Shown: in pieces, positions 1 to 9,257 of the stretch
How positions within the stretch are numbered: the first letter of the stretch is position 1
Layout of the letters: every line of letters starts with the position of its first letter
Assembly: GCA_016795065.1 (NCBI GenBank)
Contig: JAEUIU010000030.1
Location: forward strand, 1 to 48,455
Length of the DNA: 48,455 nucleotides
Reading direction: 5' to 3'
Source of the DNA: Phycisphaerae bacterium
GTDB taxonomy: Bacteria; Planctomycetota; Phycisphaerae; Phycisphaerales; SM1A02
Position numbers and translations under genes: made by a program
Notes under the pieces: model-generated
The model's input: the letters and a program-made list of their open reading frames with translations, nothing else
Database searches by the model: none
Told to the model about the DNA's origin: nothing

Positions 1-67
1 GTGGCGAGAGAGCGGCCGGTTGGGTCGCTGTTTCGCTGACTCATTGCATCTGTGTTGAACACCTCCC

Positions 68-691
68 ATGCCTCCAGCACTTCCTGAATCGGTTCGTCGC
101 CTGATCGACGAGTTTGCCGCCCTTCCGGGCATCGGGCGGCGCAGCGCCGAGCGGTTGGCGTTTTGGGTGTTGAAGAGTTCGAAGGATGAGGCGATGCGCC
201 TCGCCGATGCCATCGCCCTCGTGAAGCGTTCGGTGCGGCACTGCACGGTCTGCTGGAACCTGACCGATGCCGATCCCTGTCCGATCTGCGCGAGCTCCGA
301 GCGTGACGCGTCGAGCGTCCTCGTCGTCGAGCAACCGAAGGACCTGATCACCTTGGAACAGACCGGCATGTACAAGGGCGTCTACCACGTCCTCTTGGGT
401 CGCCTCGATCCGCTGGACGGCGTCGGACCTGACAGCCTGACCGTGAGTGGGCTCCTCGCGAGGCTCGATCGACCGGAGACGAATGCCCGCGGCGTTCGTG
501 TGCGCGAACTCATCTTGGGGCTCAACCCCGACATGGAAGGGGACTCGACGGCCCTCTGGCTCGCCGACCAGGCGCGGCAGCGGGGGATCAGCGTCTCCCG
601 GTTGGCCCGAGGACTGCCCACCGGAAGCCAGATTGAGTACGCGAATCCGGCGGTGCTCGCGGACGCAATTGCCGGTCGCCAGCGAATGTGA
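68..691 (+). CDS. recR: Recombination mediator protein RecR
   Basis: RecR acts with RecF and RecO in gap repair and RecA loading on single-stranded DNA. The 207-residue length is normal for the family (about 200). The N-terminus has the helix-hairpin-helix segment 'LPGIGRRSAERLAF' near residues 19-32. It is followed by a four-cysteine zinc finger (CTVC near 58-61, CPIC near 70-73) and a Toprim domain starting at 'SSVLVVEQPKDL' with the later 'LGLNPDMEGDSTALWL' segment. The C-terminus 'SRLARGLPTGSQIEYA' is the usual RecR ending. The ATG at 68 matches the family start, but no clear Shine-Dalgarno precedes it. recR often follows dnaX and ebfC; the 67 bases upstream are too short to show a neighbour, and I cannot identify a gene end there. 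rpoN follows in the same direction after about 130 bases. Confidence 0.97.
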   Translation: MPPALPESVRRLIDEFAALPGIGRRSAERLAFWVLKSSKDEAMRLADAIALVKRSVRHCTVCWNLTDADPCPICASSERDASSVLVVEQPKDLITLEQTGMYKGVYHVLLGRLDPLDGVGPDSLTVSGLLARLDRPETNARGVRVRELILGLNPDMEGDSTALWLADQARQRGISVSRLARGLPTGSQIEYANPAVLADAIAGRQRM

Positions 692-820
692 TCCGCGATC
701 GGCCGCCTTCGGGATTCGGACTCCGACGACCACGGTGGGCGACGCCGATTGAAATACCCAACCTGTTGGTGACTTCTCGTCCGGCGTTCGCCGATACGAT
801 GAATGCCGACGAGTTCCACC

Positions 821-2323
821 ATGCGCTTCGAAACCGGACAACATCTTCGCCTCGGCCAGCACATGAAGCTGGCGCCGAAGATGATCCAATCGATGGAGAT
901 CCTCCAGCTCCCGCTGCTGGCTCTCCAGGAGCGGATCGACCAGGAGCTCGAGGCCAACGTCGCCCTCGAGCTCGTCGAGCCCGGGATGCGCGAGGGGACC
1001 CAGGACGCGAAGGCAAAGAGCGAGCAGGGGGAGCGGAAGGCCGACAAGGCCGACGAGACCGCCGAGCAGTTCGAGCGGCTGCGTCAGATGGAACGGAGCT
1101 ATGGCGACATCTTCGACTCCGACACCGGACGGCCCTCCAGCCGACTCGCCGGCGAACGGGACAAGAAGATGGACGCGATGGCCAACGCCCCCAGCCGCGG
1201 GGCGAGCCTGGTCGACCAGCTCCGGCAGCAGTGGAGCGAGGCGGAGCCGCCTGAGGAACTGCTCGAGGTCGGGAACCGGATCCTCGAATACGTGAACGAT
1301 GACGGACTGCTTGGGGCGGACCTACCGACGATCCTCGACCAGAGCCGCAACCTTCCGGGGGTGCCGTGGTCGCTGGAACTGCTCGAACGCACCGTGCTGG
1401 AGTTGCAGCACGTTCTCGAGCCGGTCGGCATCGCCGCCCGCAACGTGCGCGAGTGCCTCCTCCTCCAGATCGACGCCCTCGCCGACGCCGACGAGGACGA
1501 GAGCAAGTGGGAAACCTGGGACGACGCCCACGCCCTCGTCCGCGACCACTTCGATGACCTCCTCCAGAATCGGCTGCCCAAGATCCGCGAGAAGTCGGGT
1601 ATGTCGATCGAGCGGATCCAGTTGGCGAAAGCGCTCCTCAAGCGCTGTAACCTCGCCCCGGGCCGCGAACTCGTCAGCGAAGACGTCCGGCCGATCATCC
1701 CTGACGTCATCGTCGAGTTCGACAGCGAGAACGACCTCTACACCGCCCGGCTGCCCGGCCACTCGCTGCCCGAACTCCGCATCTCGCCCGACTATCAGAA
1801 GATGGCCAAGGACACCTCGGTCGAGCGGAGCACACGCGACTTCGTGAGCCGCAACGTCCGCAGCGCGTCCTGGCTCATCGACGCGATTCATCAGCGCAAG
1901 CAGACGCTCCTTCGGGTCGTGAACGTCGTGTTAGCCCGACAGCGCGAGTTCTTCGATCACGGTCCCCACTTCCTCAAGCCCCTGCCGATGGTCGAGGTCG
2001 CCGAACAGCTCGGCATCCACGTCGGCACGGTGAGCAGGGCGGTGGCGGGGAAGTGGCTCCAGACGCCGCGCGGTAATGTCGAACTGCGGAAGTTCTTCTC
2101 CGGCGGCCTCGAGACGGCCAGCGGCGAAGACCGCTCGTGGGAGGCGATCAAGGCCCTGATGCGCGAGGTGGTCGAGGCCGAGGACAAGAAGGATCCGCTC
2201 AGTGACGCGGCGATCTCCGACAAGCTCAAGGAGCGCGGCGTGACCATCGCCCGGCGCACCGTGGTCAAGTACCGCGAGCAGTTGAACATCCCGCCGGCGC
2301 GGCAGCGCAAGGTGCATGAGTGA
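821..2323 (+). CDS. rpoN: RNA polymerase sigma-54 factor
   Basis: Sigma-54 directs RNA polymerase to -24/-12 promoters that need an AAA+ activator. The 500-residue protein shows all three regions. Region I is glutamine- and leucine-rich ('QSMEILQLPLLALQERI', residues 25-41). An acidic, charged linker follows (about 60-110), then the core-binding region. The C-terminal DNA-binding part has the helix-turn-helix around 'VAEQLGIHVGTVSRAVAGKW' and the RpoN box 'ARRTVVKYREQLNIP', nearly identical to the classical ARRTVAKYRE. An in-frame ATG at 803 would add six residues. I chose 821 because 'MRFETGQHLRLGQ' begins like family members. A GATACGAT element at 793-800 just before the start could be a -10 box. 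No activator gene is present in the window. Confidence 0.96.
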   Translation: MRFETGQHLRLGQHMKLAPKMIQSMEILQLPLLALQERIDQELEANVALELVEPGMREGTQDAKAKSEQGERKADKADETAEQFERLRQMERSYGDIFDSDTGRPSSRLAGERDKKMDAMANAPSRGASLVDQLRQQWSEAEPPEELLEVGNRILEYVNDDGLLGADLPTILDQSRNLPGVPWSLELLERTVLELQHVLEPVGIAARNVRECLLLQIDALADADEDESKWETWDDAHALVRDHFDDLLQNRLPKIREKSGMSIERIQLAKALLKRCNLAPGRELVSEDVRPIIPDVIVEFDSENDLYTARLPGHSLPELRISPDYQKMAKDTSVERSTRDFVSRNVRSASWLIDAIHQRKQTLLRVVNVVLARQREFFDHGPHFLKPLPMVEVAEQLGIHVGTVSRAVAGKWLQTPRGNVELRKFFSGGLETASGEDRSWEAIKALMREVVEAEDKKDPLSDAAISDKLKERGVTIARRTVVKYREQLNIPPARQRKVHE

Positions 2324-2431
2324 GGCGAATGTGTGAGGCGAGGGCCTGAACCGGCGGGAGATCCGGGGCTGCCATGGCGTGCCCGTCCAGGATGAGAACA
2401 CATTGAGCATCAACGGCCCAGGCGAATCCAC

Positions 2432-3067
2432 GTGGCCTCCATCGTGGGGGCGGACATCTTCGCAACCGAGCTCGGCCTGCGACAGCGCGACGGGACGCTT
2501 GCCCATATCGCGGGAAGTGAACGGGTCGAATTGGCTCGCTACAGCATTGCCCCAGGGTACCCCTTCGAACGGGGCGAGTCCCAGTTTGTGTTCTCGACGC
2601 CGACGACGTCGATGGTCTTCTCCTGGGCCCATCGGGCAAAGGAAGCGCGACTCGCGATCAGGGACCTCGCTCGACCTGGCGAGCCAGACACATTCGGGGA
2701 GGTCCGCGCCACGTTCGGCCTTGAGCCCATGCCTTGGACACTCGCAGGCAGCTCGTTCACGATCAACTGGAACGCGGATTCGATTCAAGTCGTTCTGGCA
2801 GCCAGACGCGGTCCCTTGGAGATCCGACATGGCGACGGTCGAGTGGCGACCGTCCCCATCCTCGCGTCACACAACTTCGGCGTCTCGCTGAGGCGGCTCC
2901 TGTCCTTCGCGGTTGGCCCGGGTTCCTCCACCGAGTTTGGGTGGGAGTACATCAAGTTGTTCACGGTGCTGACCATCGATCAACTGCCAGTCATGAGCCA
3001 GATTGCCGCGCTGGCCGCGGCAACCTGGTGTCGATGCTGGCTCTGGTCGTCCGACATGGCTGACTGA
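2432..3067 (+). CDS. Hypothetical protein
   Basis: I do not recognise a family. The frame is open for 211 residues from a GTG, with third-position composition like the neighbouring genes and a plausible mixed composition (for example 'FVFSTPTTSMVFSWAHRAK' and 'SSFTINWNADSIQVVLAARR'). The middle looks like alternating strands of a soluble beta-rich domain. The C-terminus is hydrophobic and ends with two close cysteines ('TWCRCWLWSSDMAD'), so it may be a short membrane-associated tail. There is no signal peptide at the chosen start. It lies alone between rpoN and the epimerase fusion, about 110 and 100 bases away, so it could be the last gene of a recR-rpoN unit. The start is uncertain, and a chance open frame cannot be excluded. 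Confidence 0.42.
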   Translation: MASIVGADIFATELGLRQRDGTLAHIAGSERVELARYSIAPGYPFERGESQFVFSTPTTSMVFSWAHRAKEARLAIRDLARPGEPDTFGEVRATFGLEPMPWTLAGSSFTINWNADSIQVVLAARRGPLEIRHGDGRVATVPILASHNFGVSLRRLLSFAVGPGSSTEFGWEYIKLFTVLTIDQLPVMSQIAALAAATWCRCWLWSSDMAD

Positions 3068-3164
3068 TCCGCCCTTTTCCCCCAGGGCAGCGGCGTGGGC
3101 TGCTAGGACATTGGTCACTCTGACGCGGCTTGCGAAGGCGCTTCGTCCATCGCATGATCTCCGC

Positions 3165-5048
3165 ATGCGGATCGTCGTCATCGGAGGCACCGGGAGTATC
3201 GGGCGACGGCTCGTCCCTGCGCTTCTGGCGCGCGGCGATCATGTCTCGCTCGTCACCCGTCGGCCGCGCGACGCCCGGCGACAGTGCGAGGGACTGCATC
3301 GTGGGAAGACCGGGCTGCTTGAGATCGTTCCGGGCGATTGCCAGTTCCCGGGACCATGGCAAGCGTCGATCAACGGTTCGGACGCGGTCGTTCATCTGGC
3401 CGGAGCAAGTGTCGCCGCACGACGATGGACGTCGTCCTATCGCGATCTGATCGAACGGAGTCGGGTGGAGAGCACCCATCAGGTCGTGTCGGCGATCGAG
3501 GACGCTCAGCTTCGGCCACCGACCTTCGTTTGCGCCTCGGCCACGGGCTACTACGGCGACACCGGCGATGAGCCGGCCACGGAACGCTTTCCCGCGGGCA
3601 AGGGATTCCTCGCCGACCTCTGCGTCCGTTGGGAAGGCGAAGCACGGCGAGTCGAGGCCTTCGGCGTGCGCGTGATCCGGGCCCGCATCGGCATCGTCCT
3701 CGACGAGGACGGGCCGGCGCTTCAGGCGATGCTGCCGTGGTTCCGGAGCGGCTTCGGTGCGGTGCTTGGGAGCGGCCGGCAGTTCATGCCGTGGATTCAC
3801 CATCGCGACTGCATCGACGCGCTCCTCCGTTGCATCGATCGACGGACGCTTCTAGGTCCGGTGAACATCACGGCTCCCGAACCCTGCGAGCAACGGGTCT
3901 TCGCCAAGGCCCTGGGGAAGGCGGCGGGGCGGCCGGTGCTCCTGCGCGTGCCCAAGCTGCCGCTGCGACTCGTCTATGGTCCGATCGCCAACGAGGCCTT
4001 CCGTTCGCAGCGGGCGGTGCCGAAAGCGCTGGTCGACGACGGCATGGCCTTCGCCGCCGGCTCGATCGAGCAGGCCTTCGACCTTCTCTTGGAAGAGGAA
4101 TCCGAGCGCGAGGCTCGCCTCACCGGTCGTGCCGCGACGCCGCGCTGGGACCGCTCGGCGACGAAAGCCGCCGCAAGCCTGCCCAAGCCGGGTCGCCCGC
4201 CTGCCCGGCCGCGCCTTCTCGTGGTGAGTGCAGAGGGGTTCATCGCCGACGCCGATAGTCGGCCCCGTCCCGGCGTGCGCGAAGCGGTGCGTGCGGCGTC
4301 GAGTTTCGGATGTGCCGTGGTGGTGGCGACGGAACGGGCGAGCACCGCGGCGGCGTGGCTCTTGGCCGATCCGCTCCTTCACCCGGTCGCCATCGTCTCC
4401 AACGGGGCGGTGCTCTGGAACGAGCGCGAAGGGGCGACGGTGCATCTGGAGCGCATCGAGCAGCCGACGCTGGCGGCGGTCGTTCTCGCCGTGCGTCGGG
4501 CGGCGCCCGATGTGGCAATCGTCTACGAAGGCGATCGCTGGGCCGCGAGCGATGGCGAACTTCCGGCCGGGCTCGCAGCGATCATCGGGGCCTTGACGCT
4601 TCGGGTCGGGACGAACGAACTTCCTCCCAAACCCGTCGCTCGGCTGCACATTGTCGGACCGCCCGAGGTCGTGGCGGCTGCTCGGGCGGCGGTCGAAACG
4701 CCCTTCTGGCGCGAACGGAAGATCGCTCTTTTTTCCCATGGGGCCACGCGGCTGGTGGTCACCTCGCCGCTGGTCGATCGGGCAGTCGCCGCACAGCGCA
4801 TCGCCCGCCGCCTCGGGGCGTCACGCAACGAGGTGATGGCCTTGGTCGGGAGCCTCGACGACCTCGGACTTGCCGACTGGTGTGGGTTCAGCGTGGCCAC
4901 GACCGACGCCCCCGACGCGGTGCGGCGGCTCGTCGGCGCGACGGTGGGCGAGGACTCGGAGCATCGGCCGCCGGCAGCGGGTGACGCGCGGTCCGATGGC
5001 GGCAACGATCCTCTCCTGCAGGCCGTCCAGCGTTTCGTCAGACCGTGA
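3165..5048 (+). CDS. TIGR01777/YfcH-type epimerase fused to a degenerate Cof-type HAD domain
   Basis: This is a two-domain protein of 627 residues. Residues 1-310 form an extended-SDR, NAD(P)-dependent epimerase-like domain of the SDR39U1/YfcH family. It has the Rossmann motif 'VVIGGTGSIGRRLVPALL', 'VVHLAGASV', the 'SATGYYGDTGDE' active-site region, and 'FMPWIHHRDCIDALL' with 'GPVNITAPEP', typical of the family C-terminus. From about residue 345 a Cof-like HAD phosphatase fold follows. Its motif I reads 'LLVVSAEGFIADAD' where active enzymes have DxDGT, and motif IV reads 'GSLDDLGLADWCG' instead of GDxxND. The catalytic nucleophile is therefore absent and the domain is probably a non-catalytic binding or regulatory module. 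Longer in-frame starts exist from 3003. I chose 3165 because 'MRIVVIGGTGSIG' is the normal domain start. Confidence 0.88.
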   Translation: MRIVVIGGTGSIGRRLVPALLARGDHVSLVTRRPRDARRQCEGLHRGKTGLLEIVPGDCQFPGPWQASINGSDAVVHLAGASVAARRWTSSYRDLIERSRVESTHQVVSAIEDAQLRPPTFVCASATGYYGDTGDEPATERFPAGKGFLADLCVRWEGEARRVEAFGVRVIRARIGIVLDEDGPALQAMLPWFRSGFGAVLGSGRQFMPWIHHRDCIDALLRCIDRRTLLGPVNITAPEPCEQRVFAKALGKAAGRPVLLRVPKLPLRLVYGPIANEAFRSQRAVPKALVDDGMAFAAGSIEQAFDLLLEEESEREARLTGRAATPRWDRSATKAAASLPKPGRPPARPRLLVVSAEGFIADADSRPRPGVREAVRAASSFGCAVVVATERASTAAAWLLADPLLHPVAIVSNGAVLWNEREGATVHLERIEQPTLAAVVLAVRRAAPDVAIVYEGDRWAASDGELPAGLAAIIGALTLRVGTNELPPKPVARLHIVGPPEVVAAARAAVETPFWRERKIALFSHGATRLVVTSPLVDRAVAAQRIARRLGASRNEVMALVGSLDDLGLADWCGFSVATTDAPDAVRRLVGATVGEDSEHRPPAAGDARSDGGNDPLLQAVQRFVRP

Positions 5049-5099
5049 GAGGCTCTTCACGGGCGAGCCGGGGCCTCGGCGGGCGTTGGCCCTTCCTCT

Positions 5100-5110
5100 G
5101 TACACTCCGG
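5100..5110 (+). promoter_or_regulatory. Candidate -10 element (GTACACTCCGG) before ilvE
   Basis: GTACACTCCGG lies 77 bases before the ilvE ATG and is preceded by CCTTCCTCT. It closely matches the element before nuoD (CCTTCCCC then GTATACTCCGA). TACACT fits a TAnnnT -10 hexamer. No convincing -35 sits 16-18 bases upstream. The call rests on its recurrence before several genes in this window. Confidence 0.45.
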
Positions 5111-5186
5111 ACTTGAGCCCGGCGGGGCGATCGCTCCGCTTCTTGTTCACCCTCGGGCCCCGGTGCGGGCTGTTGCAGGAGTTGCG

Positions 5187-6077
5187 ATGCAGACGATCTG
5201 GTTGGATGGCAAGCTGGTGCCCAAGAACGAGGCGGTCGTGTCGGTCTATGACCACGGCCTCTTGTATGGCGACGGGGTCTTTGAGGGCATCCGCGTCTAT
5301 AGCGGCCGCATCTTCAAGATGGGCCAGCACATCGAGCGACTGTGGGAGTCAGCGGAGGCGATTCGGCTGCCGATACCCTTCTCGAAGGCGGTCATCGCCC
5401 AAGCGATGCGCGATACGGTCGCCTCCTGCGGGCTCAGCGATGCCTATATCCGTTTGGTGGTGACCCGCGGGGCGGGAACGCTGGGCCTGGATCCGCGCAA
5501 GTGCCCGAAGGCCTGCGTCTTCTGCATCGCTGACAGCATCCAGCTTTACCCCGAGGAGCTCTACGAGAAGGGGATGAAGATCATCGTCGCCAAGCGGCCG
5601 CGGATCCCAATTGCCTGCCTCGACCCCTCGATCAAGAGCCTCAACTACCTGAACAACATTCTGGCCAAGCTCGAGGCAATCGACGCCGACGTGCTTGAAG
5701 CGATCATGCTCAACACCGACGGTTACGTCTCCGAGTGCACCGGCGACAACATCTTCGGGATCTTCCGTTCCAACGGCGGCGGAGCGGGCACCATCGTGAC
5801 ACCGCCGGCGTCCGCGGGCATTCTCAAGGGCATCACCCGGCGGTTCGTGATGAACGAACTTGGACCGGCCTTGGGCTTCCGAGTCGAGGAGCGGTTGATG
5901 CGGCTACCTGACCTCCTAAAGGCCGACGAGGTCTTCCTGACGGGCAGTGCGGCCGAGATCATCGGCGTCAGCCAGATCGATAGCACTGTCATCGGAGCCG
6001 GCGTGGTGGGGCCCTCCACCAAGGCCCTCGCCAAGGAATTCAGGGCTCGCGTTGCCAAGAACGCTCCTGAGGATTGA
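5187..6077 (+). CDS. ilvE: Branched-chain amino acid aminotransferase (class IV PLP fold)
   Basis: It transfers the amino group between glutamate and the 2-oxo acids of valine, leucine and isoleucine; the fold depends on pyridoxal phosphate. The 296-residue length is normal. Visible hallmarks are 'SVYDHGLLYGDGVFEGIRVY' at the N-terminus, the PLP-lysine region 'SIKSLNYLNNILAKLEA' near residues 152-168, and 'GYVSECTGDNIFGIF' followed by 'GITRRFVMNEL', which form the cofactor phosphate site. The ATG at 5187 has an AGGAG about six bases upstream. A GTG at 5163 is in frame but has no such site. D-alanine and aminodeoxychorismate lyase members share the fold, but the motifs fit the archaeal/planctomycete IlvE type best. 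It appears to lead a run of three zinc-ribbon membrane genes. Confidence 0.93.
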   Translation: MQTIWLDGKLVPKNEAVVSVYDHGLLYGDGVFEGIRVYSGRIFKMGQHIERLWESAEAIRLPIPFSKAVIAQAMRDTVASCGLSDAYIRLVVTRGAGTLGLDPRKCPKACVFCIADSIQLYPEELYEKGMKIIVAKRPRIPIACLDPSIKSLNYLNNILAKLEAIDADVLEAIMLNTDGYVSECTGDNIFGIFRSNGGGAGTIVTPPASAGILKGITRRFVMNELGPALGFRVEERLMRLPDLLKADEVFLTGSAAEIIGVSQIDSTVIGAGVVGPSTKALAKEFRARVAKNAPED

Positions 6078-6167
6078 GAGAGTTCCCCGTCGAATCACGG
6101 ATGAGGCCTGCGCCGTGACACCGCGCGGGGGGGCACTCAAGAACGAGTCGGTCACGGATCGCAACGC

Positions 6168-7625
6168 GTGCGCTGCCAAACCTGCGACTATCCCCTCTGG
6201 CGAACGACCCGACGAGCCTGCACCGAGTGCGGGACCGCCTACCGGGTCACTGACTTTCGCTTTCGTCCGGGAGCGGTCCGCTTTTCCTGCCCCCATTGCC
6301 AGAAGGGCTACTACGGCACTTCGCCGAACGGACTGTTGGAGCCGGCCGAATTCGAGTGTGTCTGCGGTAAGCGGATCTCGATGGACGAAATGGCGGTCGA
6401 GCCGGCGCCGGGCGTCGACGAGCAGGCGACCGGCGGGCCGGTGAACCCGTGGGTCGAGCGCTCGCGACTCGGCCTCTTTCGGGCGTGGCTTCGGTCGGTC
6501 TTTGCGGTGCTTGGTGACCCCGCCGGCTTCATCCGCTCGATGCCGTCCAGCACGCCGACCTCGGAAGGGGTGCTCTTCGCTGGCATTTCCGCCGGCCTCG
6601 GCGTGGCGATGGGCATCGGCTTGATGGTGATCGGGTGGGCGATCGTGGCGTTGGTGCTCCAGTCGGCTTCGGGAACGGTCGCGATGGCGAAGGCGAGCAT
6701 GTTGGCGGCCACGCAAGCGCTCACTCTCCAGATCGCCAACGGTGTCCTGACGGTGGTCTGTTGCCTCTTGGCCGGTTTCGTCGCCCACGCGGTGCTGGTC
6801 GTCCTGCGCGGGGCGAAGGTCGGTTTGGGACGGTCGATGCCGGCAATTCTGTTCACGCAAGGCGCGACCTCGGCCCTCAACTTCGTGGTCTGCTGCCCGT
6901 GCAACAGTATCGTGGCTCCGGTCTGGTGGTGCGTTGCGATGACCTTGATGCTGCGCGTCATTCACCACGCGTCACTCGGCCGGGCGGTGACCGCGTCGAT
7001 CATTGCGGCGCTCACTTGGATGGGGGCCACGCTCGCCGTCACCACCATGCTGAGTACCACGGTGACTGGCTCGTCCACGAGCTTCGTCAATACAACCTCG
7101 GTCCGCGGCGACGACTTCCACACCAAGACCGGTATCTATCCCACGCCTTTCGACGCCGTAGTCCAAGGTGGCATGCCGCTCGGCGAGGTGCTGGAGATGA
7201 TTGCCCCCGACTATGGTCCGGTGTCCCTCGGCGGCCTGGACAGGGCGGCCTTGGACGCGGCCAGCCTCGATCGCATCGAGTCGATCGCCCGCCGCATCGA
7301 GAACATCCTGCCATCGAAGAACGCCCCATTCCGGCTCGGTCGAGCCGTGTTTGCCTATCGCGACGCGACCGATGAGGCGACCGCATGGCACGTCATCATC
7401 ATCCCCTCCGACGCGGGAATGACTGAGGCGGACGAAGACGGCGACGAGTGGACGGTCATCCGCAGCCGTGGCGTCGTCACCTACGACCACGCGGCGTTCC
7501 AAAGCCGACTCGACCGGGAGAACGAGCGTCGCGCGGCCGGCGGGGCGTCGGCGATTCCCGCTCCCTTGTCGCTCCCGGACCTGCTGCTTGCACCGAGTCT
7601 GCAGGATCCGCTCCCATCGCCGTAA
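6168..7625 (+). CDS. Double zinc-ribbon, Yip1-like membrane protein (paralogue 1 of 3)
   Basis: The function is unknown. The N-terminus holds two zinc ribbons: C3/C6 with C18/C21 ('MRCQTCDYPLW', 'CTECGTAYRVTDF') and C41/C44 with C64/C66 ('CPHCQKGYYG', 'CVCGKRISMDEM'). After 'VERSRLGLFRAWLRSVF' comes a block of about five hydrophobic segments (residues 125-310) arranged like the Yip1 family. A soluble C-terminal domain of about 170 residues ends in a proline/leucine-rich tail. The start is a GTG at 6168, chosen because the two paralogues begin with the same 'M-x-C-x-T-C' pattern. It follows ilvE by 90 bases and precedes paralogue 2 by 33, so co-transcription is likely. The ribbons probably face the cytoplasm, where they could bind zinc or a partner; that is inference. 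Confidence 0.82.
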   Translation: MRCQTCDYPLWRTTRRACTECGTAYRVTDFRFRPGAVRFSCPHCQKGYYGTSPNGLLEPAEFECVCGKRISMDEMAVEPAPGVDEQATGGPVNPWVERSRLGLFRAWLRSVFAVLGDPAGFIRSMPSSTPTSEGVLFAGISAGLGVAMGIGLMVIGWAIVALVLQSASGTVAMAKASMLAATQALTLQIANGVLTVVCCLLAGFVAHAVLVVLRGAKVGLGRSMPAILFTQGATSALNFVVCCPCNSIVAPVWWCVAMTLMLRVIHHASLGRAVTASIIAALTWMGATLAVTTMLSTTVTGSSTSFVNTTSVRGDDFHTKTGIYPTPFDAVVQGGMPLGEVLEMIAPDYGPVSLGGLDRAALDAASLDRIESIARRIENILPSKNAPFRLGRAVFAYRDATDEATAWHVIIIPSDAGMTEADEDGDEWTVIRSRGVVTYDHAAFQSRLDRENERRAAGGASAIPAPLSLPDLLLAPSLQDPLPSP

Positions 7626-7658
7626 GTCCGCCCCGAGACTCTTCGCGCCACTGCCCTC

Positions 7659-9257
7659 ATGCGATGCCGAACCTGCGAGTACTCCCTCTGGACGGTCACC
7701 AGCCGGACCTGCCCCGAGTGCGGTTCGAGCTTTCGTCCGAGTGACTTCGCGTTCCCGCCGAACTCGGTGCGGTTTGAGTGCCCGCATTGCCGGACGGGCT
7801 ACGTGGGAACGTCGCAGGAAGGGCACCTCGTCCCGCGCGCCTTCACCTGCGCGGGCTGCCAGACGCCAATCGACATGGATGAGATGGTGCTGGTTCCGCT
7901 GCCGGGGATGGCCGAGGTGTCGGAATCGCTCCTCACCAACGAGTGGGCCGACCGCCAACCGGGGGCGACCACGGTGCGCTGGTTCAAGGCTTGCCGATCC
8001 CTCCTTTTTCGTCCAGCACGATTCGCGTCCACGCTTCGGTCCTCCGACTCGACCACGCAAGCCTGGCTCTTCGCTTTCATCGGGTGGTTTCTGGCGGTGG
8101 TGGTTGGCGGAGCGATCAGCACCGCCGTGGTGGGAACACAGTGGTCGGTTCTGAACTGGCCGGGGTCGGCCTTGCAGCAAACCGTCGATCCGTTAGTGCA
8201 TGTCGGCATCGGTGTCGTCTTGGCGTTCCTCGCGTTCCCGGTGCTTGCGATCGTGGTGGCAGTCATCCATCACCTGGTGATGATCTTCCTCGTGCGCGAT
8301 CGAGGGGGGTTCGGAGCATCGCTTCAGGCGACGCTCTACGCCAGCGGCGCGACCTCGCTCATCTTCCTGTTGGGTTGGCTGGCACCGCCGTTCACCTGCT
8401 TCTGCCTTCCGGTGATCGGAGCGATCTGGTTCATCCCGACCACCATGCTGCTGGCCCATCTGCATCGCACGACCACGATGCGGGCCCTTCTTGCCGCCGC
8501 TGCGCCGATCGTCATTCTCTGCCTCTCCTGCTTCGCTTGCATGGGGACGGCGATGTACTCGGCTCTCTCCATGTCGCGAACGATGATGTCCCAGATGACG
8601 CCGCCGAATCTTCCGGCCGGCGCCAGCACGACTGGGTTCACGTCGCCGATCGTGTCGCAGCTTCTGGCGGCGCCTGACCCGACCGGGGTCCAGAATCCGT
8701 TTGAGGTCGCGTTCGCGCAGCCGTTTCTCATGCCCGGACTGGTCGGCATCGTCACCGAGGAGAAGACGCGACCCGTGCTCGTGGCAGGCATCGACATCGC
8801 GAGCATCAGCGATAGCCAGTCTTTCCAGTTTTCGCCGTTGCGACCGGCGCTCAAGAACGCCAACCTGAAACCGCCCTATCGCATCGGCAGTCTGGTCGTC
8901 TACGCCGATGCAAGCTCCTGGAGCGGTGACTTCACCCATTGGGCCGCCGTCTGGCGCACCTCCAATGGCGAGTACGTCGTGGCGACGCTCTTCCAGCAGT
9001 ACCAGATGAGCGCCAAGGACTTCGCGACCTATCTCCGTTCGGAGATGGCCAGGCGGCAGGCGACGGGCCAGCCGATGGTTCATCCCAACCAAGTCCGCGA
9101 TGTGGCCGATGCCACCGACGCATTCCTTCCATCGGAGATCGAAGCCGAGGCCGAAGCGCTTCCCGATCCGGTAGATGACGGCACCAACAACTCCTCGGTC
9201 GATCCGCGAGCGCCGACCCCAACGGGTTCCGCATCGCCCCCGAGCGACGCCCCATGA
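7659..9257 (+). CDS. Double zinc-ribbon, Yip1-like membrane protein (paralogue 2 of 3)
   Basis: It is the middle member of the tandem family (532 residues). The two ribbons are conserved in spacing: 'MRCRTCEYSLW' and 'CPECGSSFRPSDF', then 'CPHCRTGYVGTSQEGHL' and 'CAGCQTPIDMDEMV'. The shared linker 'MDEMVLVPLPGM' has counterparts in the other two copies. Hydrophobic segments run from about residue 125 to 310, including 'LAFLAFPVLAIVVAVIHHLV'. The C-terminal soluble domain includes 'GSLVVYADASSWSGDF' and ends in an acidic, proline-rich tail. Its TGA overlaps the ATG of paralogue 3 (ATGA), which implies translational coupling. I infer a membrane complex of the three products or a recent gene expansion. 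No enzyme motif is visible. Confidence 0.85.
   Translation: MRCRTCEYSLWTVTSRTCPECGSSFRPSDFAFPPNSVRFECPHCRTGYVGTSQEGHLVPRAFTCAGCQTPIDMDEMVLVPLPGMAEVSESLLTNEWADRQPGATTVRWFKACRSLLFRPARFASTLRSSDSTTQAWLFAFIGWFLAVVVGGAISTAVVGTQWSVLNWPGSALQQTVDPLVHVGIGVVLAFLAFPVLAIVVAVIHHLVMIFLVRDRGGFGASLQATLYASGATSLIFLLGWLAPPFTCFCLPVIGAIWFIPTTMLLAHLHRTTTMRALLAAAAPIVILCLSCFACMGTAMYSALSMSRTMMSQMTPPNLPAGASTTGFTSPIVSQLLAAPDPTGVQNPFEVAFAQPFLMPGLVGIVTEEKTRPVLVAGIDIASISDSQSFQFSPLRPALKNANLKPPYRIGSLVVYADASSWSGDFTHWAAVWRTSNGEYVVATLFQQYQMSAKDFATYLRSEMARRQATGQPMVHPNQVRDVADATDAFLPSEIEAEAEALPDPVDDGTNNSSVDPRAPTPTGSASPPSDAP

Noticed and set aside
1..67. End of an upstream gene such as ebfC/ybaB
   Set aside because: The 67 bases contain short frames ending at 39 or 57, but too few residues to recognise any protein.
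3003..3164. N-terminal 54-residue extension of the epimerase fusion
   Set aside because: The extension is low-complexity and overlaps the end of the upstream hypothetical gene; the Rossmann motif starts immediately at 3165.
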